DNA of 64,000 nt from Siphonodentalium dalli. Its lineage: Eukaryota > Mollusca > Scaphopoda > Gadilida > Siphonodentaliidae. This document shows positions 45,084 to 57,384 of the stretch, in pieces (position 1 is the first letter of the stretch; each line of letters opens with the position of its first letter). The notes below the pieces were generated by a model that had not been told where the DNA came from, did no database searches, and saw only the letters and a list, made by a program, of their open reading frames with translations. Location of the stretch: NCBI GenBank assembly GCA_032622095.1, contig CP136068.1, forward strand, positions 50,894,443-50,958,442, written 5' to 3'. The translations under genes were made by a program, and so were the position numbers.

Positions 45084-45731
45084 GGTAGCAATACACGATT
45101 TCCAGCAATTTTGCCAACCTGGGAGGGGTTACTGTACTTCAAATCAATGCTAAGCCATTATCGTTGGCATATATCCAATCGAGCATGTTTTAATTTCGAC
45201 AGAAATTTTAGGTGTAATCATATAAATGTACTTTTGGTTCTTCGTACAGTTTGTCATTGAGTTATGCCCCTTGGTTAGCACACACGAACCGCTCAATTTT
45301 ACCCATTTTTTTACTCAAATTGGCCATGTTCAACCCAAAAACAGACCATGATAGAGCGAATGTCAGTAAATAAGATTCTTCCACCTGATAGAGCTATGCT
45401 AGAACTGAGAAATATTTGAAATAGAAAAAAAGTTATCGTATCAATTTGAAAAAAAAGTCTTGCGAGCCCAGATGACAGAATTCAGGGGAGAGAAATCGGG
45501 CTATTTTCCTGTAATCAATAACACAGAGTTGGCCTTCACTGAATACGAAAACCCTGTTGCGTATCCAAATTTTGCACTTTTTTGAGAACTTTCCCAGTTT
45601 TGTAAAATAAATAAACCTTCAAACCAGTAATGACACAGTTAACACAGGCTACACTGGCCGTTATGCCCCCCAGATACTTATATTTCTATTTTTCAGACGA
45701 CCTACAACCCGTGAAATCGTGTACTGCTACC
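45084..45731. mobile_element. TTAA-flanked MITE, copy 2
   Basis: Nearly identical to copy 1, with TTAA at 45080-45083 and 45732-45735. It carries CCATGTTCAACCC and CATGATAGAGC variants. Confidence 0.8.
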
Positions 45732-47009
45732 TTAAAGGAAAAATAGAGTTATCCCCCTTCAACGCGCAAATGTCCAGTTAAGTCTCTGACGTACACCGAT
45801 AACTTTGATATATAACACATATGGTGTTTCTTCAGTGCGAATGGGAAATAAGGTCAATATAAGTAGTGTGGTTTCAATAAAAATGAACCAAATTCACCCA
45901 AATTAATGGTTATAGCGAGAGAAAAAAAACAGTTAAATTATAAATGTGACATCATGCCCACCACCTTAAAACTAAACATCCCAGTCAAAAAGGCAGTCTG
46001 AACAGACATATTACATCTGTATTCTGCTGACCAAAGCATATGCACTGTGGTTATTTACTAGCCAGCCCCCCCCCCCCCATCCCCCCCGCATATGTTAAGA
46101 CAATGTTCTTGTCACCCCCCCCCCCCCAAATATGTTATCAATCAATACGCCTATTCGTAGGTGGGTGGTATCCGAGGAGTTTCATTGTTGGGATGTTCCC
46201 TTAGCAACACATTTCGTTACATGCAAATCACTTTTATGTGGTCAGTCATAAACATGTAAGAACGCAACAAAATTCCAAACAAATCGTAAGGAATAACTAA
46301 TGCATATATAATCACCCCTCCCCCAAAATGTGAACCATGTTTATTTGGCCGGTCGGTGTACATTCAATGACTTAATTGTCAAGTTGAAATCACACTATTT
46401 AATTATTTATGGAATCTTATATACCATTTTTATGGTGCTGGTGCTCACGCGCTGTTCGTGATAACTCAGTAGCTGACTTTACCCCCTCTCCAATATACAT
46501 ATTGACATTACTCGGTCAATCGGAAACACGACCAAGACTAAATAACCAACATTAATATGGCTTTTCACACCAGGTATCCAAGGAAATCCATTGTTGAAAT
46601 GTTTGCGTGGCAACACGTTTCATTAAATTAATGTCAATTTTATGTAATTACACATAACCGCACCACTCGAAAAGAATCGTACAGAGTAACTGATGCATAT
46701 ATAATCACATAACCAACCCCCCCCCCCCCCAAATGTGAACCGGAATGTTTTTTTTTTATCGATAGCAGACATACGTTGAATTTGTTTTTTGCCCTGTCGG
46801 TGTGATCATTCAGTGACTTGTCAAGCTGGAATCCATACTATCAAAGTTTACAGCCTCTGATACAAATACTCTACAAGCAAATGCACCTAATTCCGAGAAC
46901 AGTCATAAATAGAAACTGTCAATAGTAACTCAGACACGAAGATAGGAAAGATAAAATGTTTCAGTAGATTTTCATTAATTTATCCAATTTGATATGTCTC
47001 TTTAATTAA

Positions 47010-47657
47010 GGTAGCAATACACGATTTCCAGCAATTTTGCCAACCTGGGAGGGGTTACTGTACTTCAAATCAATGCTAAGCCATTATCGTTGGCATATAT
47101 CCAATCGAGCATGTTTTAATTTCGACAGAAATTTTAGGTGTAATCATATAAATGTACTTTTGGTTCTTCGTACAGTTTGTCATTGAGTTATGCCCCTTGG
47201 TTAGCACACACGAACCGCTCAATTTTACCCATTTTTTTACTCAAATTGGTCATTTTCAACCCAAAAACAGACCATGATAGAGCGAATGTCAGTAAATAAG
47301 ATTCTTCCACCTGATAGAGCTATGCTAGAACTGAGAAATATTTGAAATAGAAAAAAAGTTATCGTATCAATTTGAAAAAAAAGTCTTGCGAGCCCAGATG
47401 ACAGAATTCAGGGGAGAGAAATCGGGCTATTTTCCTGTAATCAATAACACAGAGTTGGCCTTCACTGAATACGAAAACCCTGTTGCGTATCCAAATTTTG
47501 CACTTTTTTGAGAACTTTCCCAGTTTTGTAAAATAAATAAACCTTCAAACCAGTCATGACACAGTTAACACAGGCTACACTGGCCGTTATGCCCCCCAGA
47601 TACTTATATTTCTATTTTTCAGACGACCTACAACCCGTGAAATCGTGTACTGCTACC
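47010..47657. mobile_element. TTAA-flanked MITE, copy 3, terminal
   Basis: Left TTAA is intact (47006-47009). The right junction reads GCTACC then TAACGTTTGGG, so one T of the expected TTAA is missing. The sequence beyond matches neither spacer, which marks the end of the tandem array. Confidence 0.8.
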
Positions 47658-48165
47658 TAACGTTTGGGTCCGTAATCGGAATCAGAATCTGAATCTGGAT
47701 TACGACGAAATAACGATTGATTACGATTACGATCTGTTCGTTTACTGATTCTGGTCTGTTAGATTACCGAACCACGTCGTACAGGGACTAATCCATAATC
47801 TGAATCCAGATTCTCTAACGAAATAACGACTCTGGCAAGCCTATTAGTATATATCATAGTTAAGCATGGTTTATGGTTATGGTTTAATATGACTATTGCA
47901 AAACAACCTTTGGTCAATTTATATTACATATACGCGTTAACTCGAGGTGTTTCGATTAGAGAGTAGTCCTGTGGACTTTTGTGAGTGTAATATATGCGAT
48001 CTTCCATTGTTCCAAAAATTCATGCAGTGTGTGGGAAGTGACCCTTGACATGTGTTGTGTGGCATACTTGTCATGGGCCATCGGCCCTACAAATTTAAAT
48101 GTATGTGTTATATATCATGTGTTATATAAATTAGACAAATAAATATGTTTAAACTAAATTAATTA
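47658..48165. repeat. Dispersed block, right partner of 41255-42150
   Basis: TAACGTTTGGGTCCG begins the block and GTATGTGTTATATATCATGT ends it at about 48100-48160. The GAATCTGAATCTGGATTACG and CTGAATCCAGATTCTCTAAC phrases within it form an internal inverted pair (47690-47820), each next to GAAATAACGA. Confidence 0.4.
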
Positions 48166-50024
48166 CGTTATACGAAATACGCGCGGTACATTCAATACTT
48201 AACATAATACCACTGAATGTTATATACCTATCGCAGATGGCCACCATAAGCATTATCCGCTTATTGTGCAAAATCCGTTTTCTCGTTGGCATTTAAATTT
48301 ATATGTATTTGTTGACTATGAAATTATTGAGAAATAAAATATTTTTACACTAAAACACCTCGTTTGAGTCACACATACCATCGAATACCGTGGACAATTT
48401 GAACTCATAAATAGATAGAGTTTAGATAGAGTGCAATACCTATTCTATCAACACACATATGTATGCTATGACCTGTCTTGAGTTACGATATAATATATGT
48501 CTCTATGCTACCTAACAGAGTAGTACAAGAAAACAAATGTCAGAAATGGTGATGCGCTCAAGATCATATATTATATACCCATGATTGTAATTATAGAATA
48601 TAAAATATATTGGTTTCGCGAATGACCAACTCAGAATTCCGTTAAACTAACAATAACAACAAGCACCTAATTAACGAACCGGTGGCCGACTCGGCCGTCT
48701 CCGACCACAACCCCCAGTGGGCTGCAGAACGAAAAATGTCTATAAAAGTTGTAATATAAGACTTACAAATTATCTTTTTCATTTCTTTTATTTGTAATTG
48801 TCATAGCTAGCTTATCACAAACCAAAAATCAACATTATTGACATAATGTTAACGACAATAAACGAAATTAAAACTCCCAACTACGCATTTTACCACTCGG
48901 CCTCCGGTTCGCAGTTCGACTTATAATCCTCCCAAAAATTCCCAGTTCTATAAATAAAACCCCCATGCGCCCAGGCGAAACAAGAATTTCTCGTTATTAT
49001 ACGTTATTATACACCATAGACTGCATATTGTCCTTTCCGTAATCGTGTGTGTTTACTGGCCGCTCTAAGGAAACGTCAATGAGTTCAAAACCACAGTACA
49101 AGGCATAGTCTCTCCAACGCCCAATGAGATAAGATGTGTGTAGCTATCAACCATTATCCACAGTCGACTCAAATCGTCTTTGTAGTTATGCATGATTGAA
49201 TGCCAAGTAGCCTTTCATTAGCCATTGTCATCATTTATAGAAATCACGGTCACCATTAGCTGGGCGTGGGTCGATTGCACTGTACTCCACGACCCAGGCC
49301 AGTCCACCGCGCACTGGCAGGCAATCCTGTTCTGTGATTATTTCTATAATGAAGAGAGTTTCATTCCACTCAGGTCTCATTGTTTCAATGTCGATTAAAT
49401 CATATCATTCGGAACCGGAGTAAATTGCTCATTTCGGTAAACAGTGAAGATCGACATTTAATCACGTGGCAACCTTTTCTGATTTTCAACTATAGTAATG
49501 CTATATCCAAGGATACCGCCCCCAGTTACAACAGCCCATTTCATTAATAAGTCTTACAGTATATAAATATAACAAACTACATTTTACTCTACAGCACGTT
49601 GATATCACCGACGCCCGGCCCAGAGAGATTGTTTACTCCGCCATGTCAACGAAGATGGTATATACATTATTATTGAATGATTTACTGAACAAGAGAGACG
49701 GTACGCTGCATACTCGAATATGATCAACTTCCTATTTATGTGATATATTAACGTCGTGTATGGGATATGGAATGTAGCTTTTCATTTACATTGACTAAGC
49801 AGAATGGGGCATGAATGACATTAAATTAGATACGGCGTGCTTGACAATAGATAGAATGATTCCATCAGCGATATAAAGTATGTTAGTAACACGCACAAAC
49901 TGATAAATGTATATAAGCCATCGAGGTGTCACATATGATACTGATGGTTCCATCATAACATCATGTATATTAAACAGAACATAACATGAAAATAAACCGC
50001 ACACTTGCATCGCTCGAAAAGACG
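48166..50024. other. Unannotated 1.9-kb stretch before the 15-bp satellite
   Basis: No gene, TE end or RNA was recognised. A GTGGCCGACTCGGCCGTC phrase at 48682 is GC-rich but has no B box. The 71-codon minus-strand frame at 49795-50010 has no domain. Confidence 0.45.
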
Positions 50025-53000
50025 ATATGCATTACACAATAGTTCATCACATAATACTACATCGCACAATAGTTCATCACACAATAGTGCATCGCGCAAT
50101 AGTTCATCACAAAATAGTTCATCACGCAATAGTTCACCACACAGTAGTTCGTTACACAGTAGACCATCTCACAATAGTTCATCACGCAATAGTTCATCAC
50201 GCAATAGTTCACCACACAGTAGTTCGTTACACAGTAGATCATCACACAATATATCATCACACAATAGTTCATCACACAATAGTTCATCACGCAATAGTTC
50301 ATCACGCAATAGTTCACCACACAGTAGTTCGTTACACAGTAGATCATCACACAATAGATCATCACACAATAGTTCATCACACAATAGTTCATCACGCAAT
50401 AGTTCACCACACAGTAGTTCGTTACACAGTAGATCATCACACAATATATCATCACACAATAGATCATCACACAATAGATCATCACACAATAGTTCATCAC
50501 GCAATAGTTCACCACACAGTAGTTCGTCATCACACAATATATCATCACACAATAGTTCATCACACAATAGTTCATCACGAAATAGTTCATCACGCAATAG
50601 TTTACCACACAGTAGTTCGTTACACAGTAGATCATCACACAATAGATCATCACACAATAGTTCATCACACAATAGTTCATCACGCAATAGTTCACCACAC
50701 AGTAGTTCGTTACACAGTAGATCATCACACAATATATCATGACACAATAGATCATCACACAATAGATCATCACACAATATTTCATCACGCAATAGTTCAC
50801 CACACAGTAGTTCGTTACACAGTAGATCATCACACAATAGTTCATCACACAATAGTTCATCACACAATAGTTCATCACGCAATAGTTCACCCCACAGTAG
50901 TTCGTTACACAGTAGATCATCACACAATAGATCATCACACAATAGATCATCACACAATAGTTCATCACGCAATAGTTCACCACACAGTAGTTCGTTACAC
51001 AGTAGATCATCACACAATATTTCATCATGCAATAGTTCACCACACAGTAGTTCGTTACACAGTAGATCATCACACAATAGATCATCACACAATAGATCAT
51101 CACACAATAGTTCATCACGCAATAGTTCACCACACAGTAGTTCGCTACACAGTAGATCATCACACAATATTTCATCACGCAATAGTTCACCACACAGTAG
51201 TTCTTACACAATAGATCATCACACAATAGTTCATCACACTATAGTTCGTCACCCAATAGTTCGTCGCACAATAGTTCGTCGCACAATAGTTCACCACACA
51301 ATAGTCACTCAATAGTTCGTCAGACAAATGCAATATTCAATCACACTATAGTGCATCACACAATATTTCACCACAAGAAAGTTCACCACATAATAGTGCA
51401 CCACAGCATAGTGCATCACAGAATAGTGCGGTACACAATAGCTTACCACAAGAAAGTTCGTCACACAATAGTGCATCACACAGTAGTTCATCACAATAGT
51501 TTACCACACAATAGTGCGTCACAGAATAGTGCACCACAACATAGTGCATCACAGAATAGTGCACCACACAATAGTTCAAAACAAAAATGTTCATCACACA
51601 ATAGTTCATCACACAAGTGATATAATGCAACAGTTAGTCACAGTGTAGTGCATCACACAATAGTTCACCACACAGTAGTTCGTTACACAGTAGATCATCA
51701 CACAATAGTTCATCACGCAATAGTTCATCACGCAATAGTTCACCACACAGTAGTTCGTTACACAGTAGATCATCACACAATAGTTCATCACACAATAGTT
51801 CATCACGCAATAGTTCACCCCACAGTAGTTCGTTACACAGTAGATCATCACACAATAGATCATCACACAATAGATCATCACACAATAGTTCATCACGCAA
51901 TAGTTCACCACACAGTAGTTCGTTACACAGTAGATCATCACACAATATTTCATCACGCAATAGTTCACCACACAGTAGTTCGTTACACAGTAGATCATCA
52001 CACAATAGATCATCACACAATAGATCATCACACAATAGTTTATCACGCAATAGTTCACCACACAGTAGTTCGCTACACAGTAGATCATCACACAATATTT
52101 CATCACGCAATAGTTCACCACACAGTAGTTCTTACACAATAGATCATCACCCAATAGTTCGTCGCACAATAGTTCGTCGCACAATAGTTCACCACACAAT
52201 AGTCACTCAATAGTTCGTCAGACAAATGCAATATTCAATCACACTATAGTGCATCACACAATATTTCACCACAAGAAAGTTCACCACATAATAGTGCACC
52301 ACTGCATAGTGCATCACAGAATAGTGCGGTACACAATAGCTTACCACAAGAAAATTCGTCACACAATAGTGCATCACACAGTAGTTCATCACAATAGTTT
52401 ACCACACAATAGTGCGTCACAGAATAGTGCACCACAACATAGTGCATCACAGAATAGTGCACCACACAATAGTTCAAAACAAAAATGTTCATCACACAAT
52501 AGTTCATCACACAAGTGATATAATGCAACAGTTAGTCACAGTGTAGTGCATCACACAATAGTTCACCACACAGTAGTTCGTTACACAGTAGATCATCACA
52601 CAATAGTTGATCACGCAATAGTTCATCACGCAATAGTTCACCACACAGTAGTTCGTTACACAGTAGATCATCACACAATATATCATCACACAATAGTTCA
52701 TCACACAATAGTTCATCACGAAATAGTTCATCACGCAATAGTTCACCACACAATAGTTCATCACGCAATAGTTCACCACACAGTAGTTCGTTACACAGTA
52801 GATCATCACACAATATATCATGACACAATAGTTCATCACACAATAGTTCATCACGAAATAGTTCATCACGCAATAGTTCACCACACAATAGTTCATCACG
52901 CAATAGTTCACCACACAGTAGTTCGTTACACAGTAGATCATCACACAATATATCATGACACAATAGATCATCACACAATAGATCATCACACAATAGTTCA

Positions 53001-55225
53001 TCACGCAATAGTTCACCACACAGTAGTTCGTTACACAGTAGATCATCACAGAGTAGTTCATCACACAATAGTTCATCACACAATAGTTCATCACGCAATA
53101 GTTCACCCCACAGTAGTTCGTTACACAGTAGATCATCACACAATAAATCATCACACAATAGATCATCACACAATAGTTCATCACGCAATAGTTCACCACA
53201 CAGTAGTTCGTTACACAGTAGATCATCACACAATATTTCATCACGCAATAGTTCACCACACAGTAGTTCGTTACACAGTAGATCATCACACAATAGATCA
53301 TCACACAATAGATCATCACACAATAGTTCATCACGCAATAGTTCACCACACAGTAGTTCGTTACACAGTAGATCATCACACAATATTTCATCACGCAATA
53401 GTTCACCACACAGTAGTTCGTTACACAATAGATCATCACACAATAGTTCATCACACTATAGTTCGTCACCCAATAGTTCGTCGCACAATAGTTCGTCGCA
53501 CAATAGTTCACCACACAATAGTCACTCAATAGTTCGTCAGACAAATGCAATATTCAATCACACTATAGTGCATCACACAATATTTCACCACAAGAAAGTT
53601 CACCACATAATAGTGCACCACAGCATAGTGCATCACAGAATAGTGCGGTACACAATAGCTTACCACAAGAAAGTTCGTCACACAATAGTGCATCACACAG
53701 TAGTTCATCACAATAGTTTACCACACAATAGTGCGTCACAGAATAGTGCACCACAACATAGTGCATCACAGAATAGTGCACCACACAATAGTTCAAAACA
53801 AAAATGTTCATCACACAATAGTTCATCACACAAGTGATATAATGCAGCAGTTAGTCACAGTGTAGTGCATCACACAATAGTTCACCACACAGTAGTTCGT
53901 TACACAGTAGATCATCACACAATAGTTCATCACGCAATAGTTCATCACGCAATAGTTCACCACACAGTAGTTCGTTACACAGTAGATCATCACACAATAT
54001 ATCATCACACAATAGTTCATCACACAATAGTTCATCACGAAATAGTTCATCACGCAATAGTTCACCACACAGTAGTTCGTTACACAGTAGATCATCACAC
54101 AATATATCATCACACAATAGTTCATCACACAATAGTTCATCACGCAATAGTTCACCACACAGTAGTTCGTTACACAGTAGATCATCACACAATATATCAT
54201 GACACAATAGATCATCACACAATAGATCATCACACAATAGTTCATCACGCAATAGTTCACCACACAGTAGTTCGTTACACAGTAGATCATCACACAATAG
54301 TTCATCACACAATAGTTCATCACACAATAGTTCATCACGCAATAGTTCACCCCACAGTAGTTCGTTACACAGTAGATTATCACACAATAGATCATCACAC
54401 AATAGATCATCACACAATAGTTCATCACGCAATAGTTCACCACACAGTAGTTCGTTACACAGTAGATCATCACACAATATTTCATCACGCAATAGTTCAC
54501 CACACAGTAGTTCGTTACACAGTAGATCATCACACAATATTTCATCACACAATAGATCATCACACAATAGTTCATCACGCAATAGTTCACCACACAGTAG
54601 TTCGTTACACAGTAGATCATCACACAATATTTCATCACGCAATAGTTCACCACACAGTAGTTCGTTACACAATAGATCATCACACAATAGTTCATCACAC
54701 TATAGTTCGTCACCCAATAGTTCGTCGCACAATAGTTCATCGCACAATAGTTCACCACACAATAGTCACTCAATAGTTCGTCAGACAAATGCAATATTCA
54801 ATCACACTATAGTGCATCACACAATATTTCACCACAAGAAAGTTCACCACATAATAGTGCACCACAGCATAGTGCATCACAGAATAGTGCGGTACACAAT
54901 AGCTTACCACAAGAAAGTTCGTCACACAATAGTGCATCACACAGTAGTTCATCACAATAGTTTACCACACAATAGTGCGTCACAGAATAGTGCACCACAA
55001 CATAGTGCATCACAGAATAGTGCACCACACAATAGTTCAAAACAAAAATGTTCATCACACAAGTGATATAATGCAACAGTTAGTCACAGTGTAGTGCATC
55101 ACACAATAGTTCACCACAAAAGCGTTCATCACAAAATAATGCAACACATAATAATTCATCACACAATAGTACATCAGACAACAGTTCATCACACAACAGT
55201 TCACCACACACTAGTGTATCAAACA
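50025..55225. repeat. 15-bp satellite with higher-order structure
   Basis: The monomer is TTCATCACACAATAG with variants (TTCACCACACAGTAG, TTCGTTACACAGTAG and ATCATCACACAATAG). Four homogeneous blocks alternate with a diverged linker of about 310 bp whose copies start near 51340, 52238, 53557 and 54801. The higher-order periods are 898, 1319 and 1244 bp, so block length varies. The last linker lacks one 15-bp monomer. Fifteen is a multiple of three and the monomer lacks stops in several frames, so frames of 245-395 codons open on both strands. They encode only periodic His/Ser/Asn or Cys/Tyr/Leu peptides and are not genes. Confidence 0.95.
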
Positions 55226-55251
55226 TTAGATCATACTTATCACACATAGTT

Positions 55252-55356
55252 GCTATGTCTTCGCCATCACACTGGAGGGTATTTACCATTGATGGGCGGC
55301 TTAATAAGTCGGCGTAATGTGGCGTGAACCTTACCGACTGGGCCACCGAATTTCCC
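55252..55356 (-). mobile_element. SINE fragment with A-box, related to 37073-37366
   Basis: On the minus strand TGGCCCAGTCGG (55345-55334) differs from the A box of the 37-kb SINE (TGGTCCAGTCGG) by one base. A weak B-box-like GGTAAATACCC follows 58 bp on. No tail or TSD was found. It lies directly beyond the fading 15-bp array. Confidence 0.5.
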
Positions 55357-56269
55357 TAACTGCTCCCATCAGACCAATTCACAGTAAGAGGTGACAAACT
55401 TTATTCAGGCACATCTAAGTGGTTTGAACTTAATAAAAGCAACAATTTTCAAGGCTGGTCATTACAGAGTTTGACAGGAAATATTTGTCTGAAATCATGA
55501 ATATCTGCGAGAAAAATAAATAAAACATTTTTCATTGCATATTTTAGTTTCTCGGAGGGCCTTTTGCGGAGCTATTTTTTTTTTTGGAGGAAAATCACCA
55601 TAAAACAACATAATGTCTAACAAGATGAATCAGTATTTAGTGTTTATGTCAGCCAGATTATTGCAAACGTGGTTGAATACTATTTATGTTGTTTATGTTG
55701 TTTTGGTCCTACACACGACAAAAGCAAGTGCCTCCTGAATTTTGAAATTGAAATTTCCGACCAAAGTATAAAGTTTATGTTGTTTTGTTAGTTTAGCCCT
55801 CTCTTCGCGGAATAGATTCTCTAATTCAGCTATAACAGAATACATTGGAATGATATATTCTTCATATTCGAGCTGTTATGGAAATCCAAGACGACGACAG
55901 ACAGGCGAGAATATAATTCAAGTGCAGACGGATTCATTGACATTTGGCTGGAAACATTCACACCTATATATGGTCGTTTGTTGAACTAATTATCTGAACG
56001 TTTTCCAAGGGAACTACTCGTCAATGAGTATTTAATATGATATAGAAAGGTGAAAAATATGCAGTCTTTACACACAAAAATATAATTTTATACTTTTAGT
56101 CGAACGTCAGACTAAAATGGCCATGAGTTAGACAATTTCCATTGATAGGTGATGTTAGGGTGGATGTTTTGACCAGTTGGTATTAGTTGAGGGGGCGCAC
56201 ATGAAATTTCCTAGAATCGGGAATTATAATCTTCAAATGTGGAGGGTGCAGCTGGAAATCGTAAGTTTG
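55357..56269. other. Unannotated stretch
   Basis: AT-rich sequence with TTTATGTTGTTT repeats (55685-55795). CCTAGAATCGGGAATTA at 56211 is the inverse of a phrase at 41359. No gene is visible. Confidence 0.45.
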
Positions 56270-56430
56270 ATCCCCCACCACCCCCACCCACAACAGACAC
56301 CTTCCGCCCACATCCCTGCTCGCGATGCACTCATATCACACTACTGAACTGAGGATGTGAACCCTCCTCAACCAACATCCCCGACCGGGATGCATGCACT
56401 CGTGTTACACTAGTCAAACTATAATCAGTG
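56270..56430 (-). mobile_element. Candidate tRNA-derived SINE
   Basis: On the minus strand an A-box-like TAGTGTAACACG (near 56412) and a B box GGTTCACATCC (56361-56351) are 49 bp apart, close to tRNA spacing. A second TAGTGTGATATGAGTGCATC lies just downstream, suggesting a duplicated head. The 87-codon frame at 56331-56594 overlaps it and is not a gene. No TSD was identified. Confidence 0.45.
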
Positions 56431-57384
56431 CGGGGACCCTGGTCCCATGATTTATGTCTTATACTGATACATTTGCATATTATGGATGTTTCAAATGTTA
56501 GATTTCCAAGTTGAATACAAATATTGCGAAATGAATTTTTTACACTAGACATTACAATAGATCGCGTCTGGATTCCTGTAACAGTGTGACGCACTCATAA
56601 GGATTTGTGCACTTTATTGTTTTCTTCCGAAGGAAGTTAAAATAAAAAACATTCTGCTACTTACTTTTTAGAGATTAATTTTCTTCGGCAGTCTGTTCTC
56701 TTAAAAATAAGCACACAACGGGATTATTTTTAATGAGCGAAGTAAGTTCACATTGGCATTATTTAACCTCAATATACGCTCTAAAATGCGGTTTTTAAAA
56801 AAGTCCAATATGAGACTGATTCCCTATGTATACGAAATAAGCCCATTTTGGATTTATTTAATCTAACATTTCCATTGTCACGACTTACTAGATTTACGCT
56901 CTTTATAATGGGTGTTCACTACGACCCGGCGCCATTCAACTGAGTCAAATAAGAACTAAATAGGTACAATATGAACCTATATGTAAATATTTAGGTCCAA
57001 TATGAACCTATTTGCACGAGGATATGTTGTCTTCTGTGTAAGTTGTTACAATTGCAACTAATGGTACTTGGGAAGCCTGTTTTGGAGAGAGTGGATATTG
57101 CTCGCAGTGGTAGGGTTGTCAACGACGTTAAAGGTGCACTGTCCGAATTGACAGCAAACAAATCCTTGCAATCATTACCATTTGTATGGAAAAACAACCC
57201 ATCAATTTACGTTGAGAGCGATTACAAAAGAAAATAATTTGGAACGCTCTTTATTATATAAAAAAAAAAATTAAACTAAAACATGGACGCTCTTTATTAG
57301 AAACAATCTTCGCATTGGAATGTTTACTAGTCTGACAAAAATTCAAAACGTGTCGAAACTTTCTCTTTTGAAAGTCGATATCTG
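56431..57384. other. Unannotated stretch with one weak frame
   Basis: The plus-strand frame at 57043-57237 (64 codons, non-ATG start) has a protein-like composition, including LGKPVLERVDIARSG and SLQSLPFVW. However, it is unsupported by splice signals and unrecognised. ACGCTCTTTAT recurs at 56895, 57244 and 57288. AGGTCCAATATGAACCTAT occurs twice near 56960-57010. Confidence 0.35.

Larger units (their letters stand above)
43152..47657. repeat. 1.93-kb tandem array (two full units plus a partial)
   Basis: Units begin at 43152, 45080 and 47006 (spacing 1928 and 1926 bp). Each unit is a TTAA-flanked MITE of about 650 bp plus a spacer of about 1270 bp; the third unit holds only the MITE. Copies differ at a few single bases and in poly-C lengths, so the amplification is recent. 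The layout MITE-spacer-MITE-spacer-MITE is what unequal exchange between two flanking MITEs would give. Collapsed or expanded assembly of haplotypes is an alternative. Confidence 0.9.

Noticed and set aside
50005-54794. Open frames of 245-395 codons on both strands within the 15-bp satellite
   Set aside because: The period is a multiple of three and the monomer lacks stops in several frames. The same DNA is open on both strands and encodes only periodic peptides. This is repeat structure, not coding selection.
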